Shown: one piece after another, positions 28,387-28,832 of the stretch | How positions within the stretch are numbered: position 1 is the first letter of the stretch | Layout: the number at the start of each line of letters is the position of its first letter | Virus record (IMG/VR): IMGVR_UViG_3300028920_000217 | Span: 1-28,832 of that record | Reading direction: 5' to 3' (one strand) | DNA: 28,832 nucleotides | Source of the DNA: a virus | Made by a program: the position numbers and the translations under genes | The notes under the pieces: generated by a model | What the model was told of the DNA's origin: nothing | Seen by the model: the letters and a program-made list of their open reading frames with translations, nothing else | Databases searched by the model: none

Positions 28387-28633
28387 TTATGTCTCTCCAC
28401 AGCTTCCGTAACCTTTCTCTGTGTGCCTTGTAAAATAGTACGACCGCCTTCTGTCCCTCTGAATGATATATACCCCCCAACTTCCAGCCTAACGGGGGAA
28501 GATACTGCACCAGCTCAACGTCCTCGATGATCTTAAAGTGTACCGGGAATTTTCCAATCACGGGCCGGTAACTATACAGCCCCATTTCAGGTACAGAGTT
28601 CCCTGCATCTATTACACAGTCTTTGTATATCAT
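28349..28633 (-). CDS. Hypothetical protein
   Basis: 94 residues from 28633 (MIYKDCVIDAGNSVPEMG): GAGGG lies eight bases before this ATG, which overlaps the sigma-like stop as ATGA. Beta-like middle (RPVIGKFPVHFKIIEDVELVQYLPPLGWKLGGIYHSEGQKAVVLFYKA) and basic helical end (HRERLRKLWRDI). Ends with TAG. No recognised motif. Confidence 0.6.
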   Translation of the reverse strand: MIYKDCVIDAGNSVPEMGLYSYRPVIGKFPVHFKIIEDVELVQYLPPLGWKLGGIYHSEGQKAVVLFYKAHRERLRKLWRDINGIKEKPTKKYY

Positions 28634-28832
28634 TTCAAAATCCCTCGTAGTTTCTTCAGTGCAACATCCTTGCGCCAAAACACAGTTGCCAGTGGCTCGC
28701 CCAGGTCTTTTGCTACCCCTTTCATTGCCAGCCCATACATATAATAGTGATCTATTATATACTGCTCCTTGTCGTCAAGCTGGCGTATTGCACTGTTCAG
28801 CTTGTCAACCTCGATTGTCCGCACCAGTTCGT
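28630..28832 (-). CDS. Sigma70 region-4-like protein, partial at the right edge
   Basis: The frame is open to the window end, so the true start lies outside; a GTG at 28824 is possible but has no visible site. The sequence (KLNSAIRQLDDKEQYIIDHYYMYG, then LAMKGVAKDLGEPLATVFWRKDVALKKLRGIL) matches the helix-turn-helix of sigma70 region 4: xxAIxxLxxxxxxIIxxxYxxGxxxxxIAxxLGxxxxxVxxRxxxALxxLR. Region 4 binds -35 elements. A full sigma factor would need region 2, which may lie beyond the edge; small phage proteins with only region 4 also occur. It leads the right leftward unit and may control middle or late transcription. Confidence 0.7.
   Translation of the reverse strand, partial: ELVRTIEVDKLNSAIRQLDDKEQYIIDHYYMYGLAMKGVAKDLGEPLATVFWRKDVALKKLRGILK

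Overview
The window is part of a tailed double-stranded DNA phage genome. The gene set (P22-type portal, N4-gp56-type major capsid protein, P22 gp4-like and gp10-like tail-machine proteins, a beta-helix tailspike, no tape-measure or sheath gene) points to a short-tailed, podovirus-like virion. The host cannot be named from the sequence. Shine-Dalgarno sites are strong, sigma70-type promoters are recognisable, and the tRNA genes lack an encoded CCA, so a bacterial host with CCA-adding enzyme is implied.

Layout. (1) 1-18209, minus strand: one long, tightly packed late operon. Read from right to left it holds two paralogous small proteins, a small membrane protein, a zinc-ribbon ORF, a TerS-like protein, TerL, portal, scaffold, major capsid protein (with a terminator behind it), head-tail adaptors, two tandem paralogous fibre-like proteins, a tailspike, a gp10-like tail protein, probable ejected proteins including a 1112-residue LPD38-like protein, and a lysis end (membrane protein plus the start of a probable M23 endopeptidase cut by the window edge). 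Many junctions are TAATG or ATGA overlaps, so translation is coupled. (2) 18210-19278: an AT-rich, gene-poor divergent control region with a near-consensus leftward promoter, a rightward promoter, repeated 28-bp sequences and several palindromes. It may also be a replication origin. (3) 19279-22797, plus strand: an early operon led by an ArdC-type antirestriction protein, then small unknown proteins. Four of its leader or intergenic spaces carry copies of one two-helix inverted repeat whose arms co-vary. A strong terminator closes the unit. (4) 22851-28832, minus strand: a second leftward unit entering from beyond the right edge with a sigma70 region-4-like protein. It continues through small zinc-binding proteins, an ASCH-like protein, a HAD phosphatase, an RNA ligase split by an in-frame TAG, coiled-coil proteins, a cluster of tRNA-Met(CAT), tRNA-His(GTG) and a 76-nt tmRNA-like RNA, a ribbon-helix-helix protein and small membrane or zinc proteins.

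How the parts may work together. The early plus-strand unit starts with antirestriction. The right minus-strand unit looks like an RNA-focused module: HAD phosphatase, RNA ligase, ASCH protein, tRNAs and a tmRNA-like RNA would fit repair or replacement of host tRNAs attacked by anticodon nucleases, but that is inference. The late operon builds and packages the virion and ends with lysis genes. The most unusual signals are the tmRNA-like RNA that keeps the alanine-identity G3.U70 pair but has no room for a tag reading frame, the amber codon inside the RNA ligase, and the co-varying leader structure repeated through the early operon.
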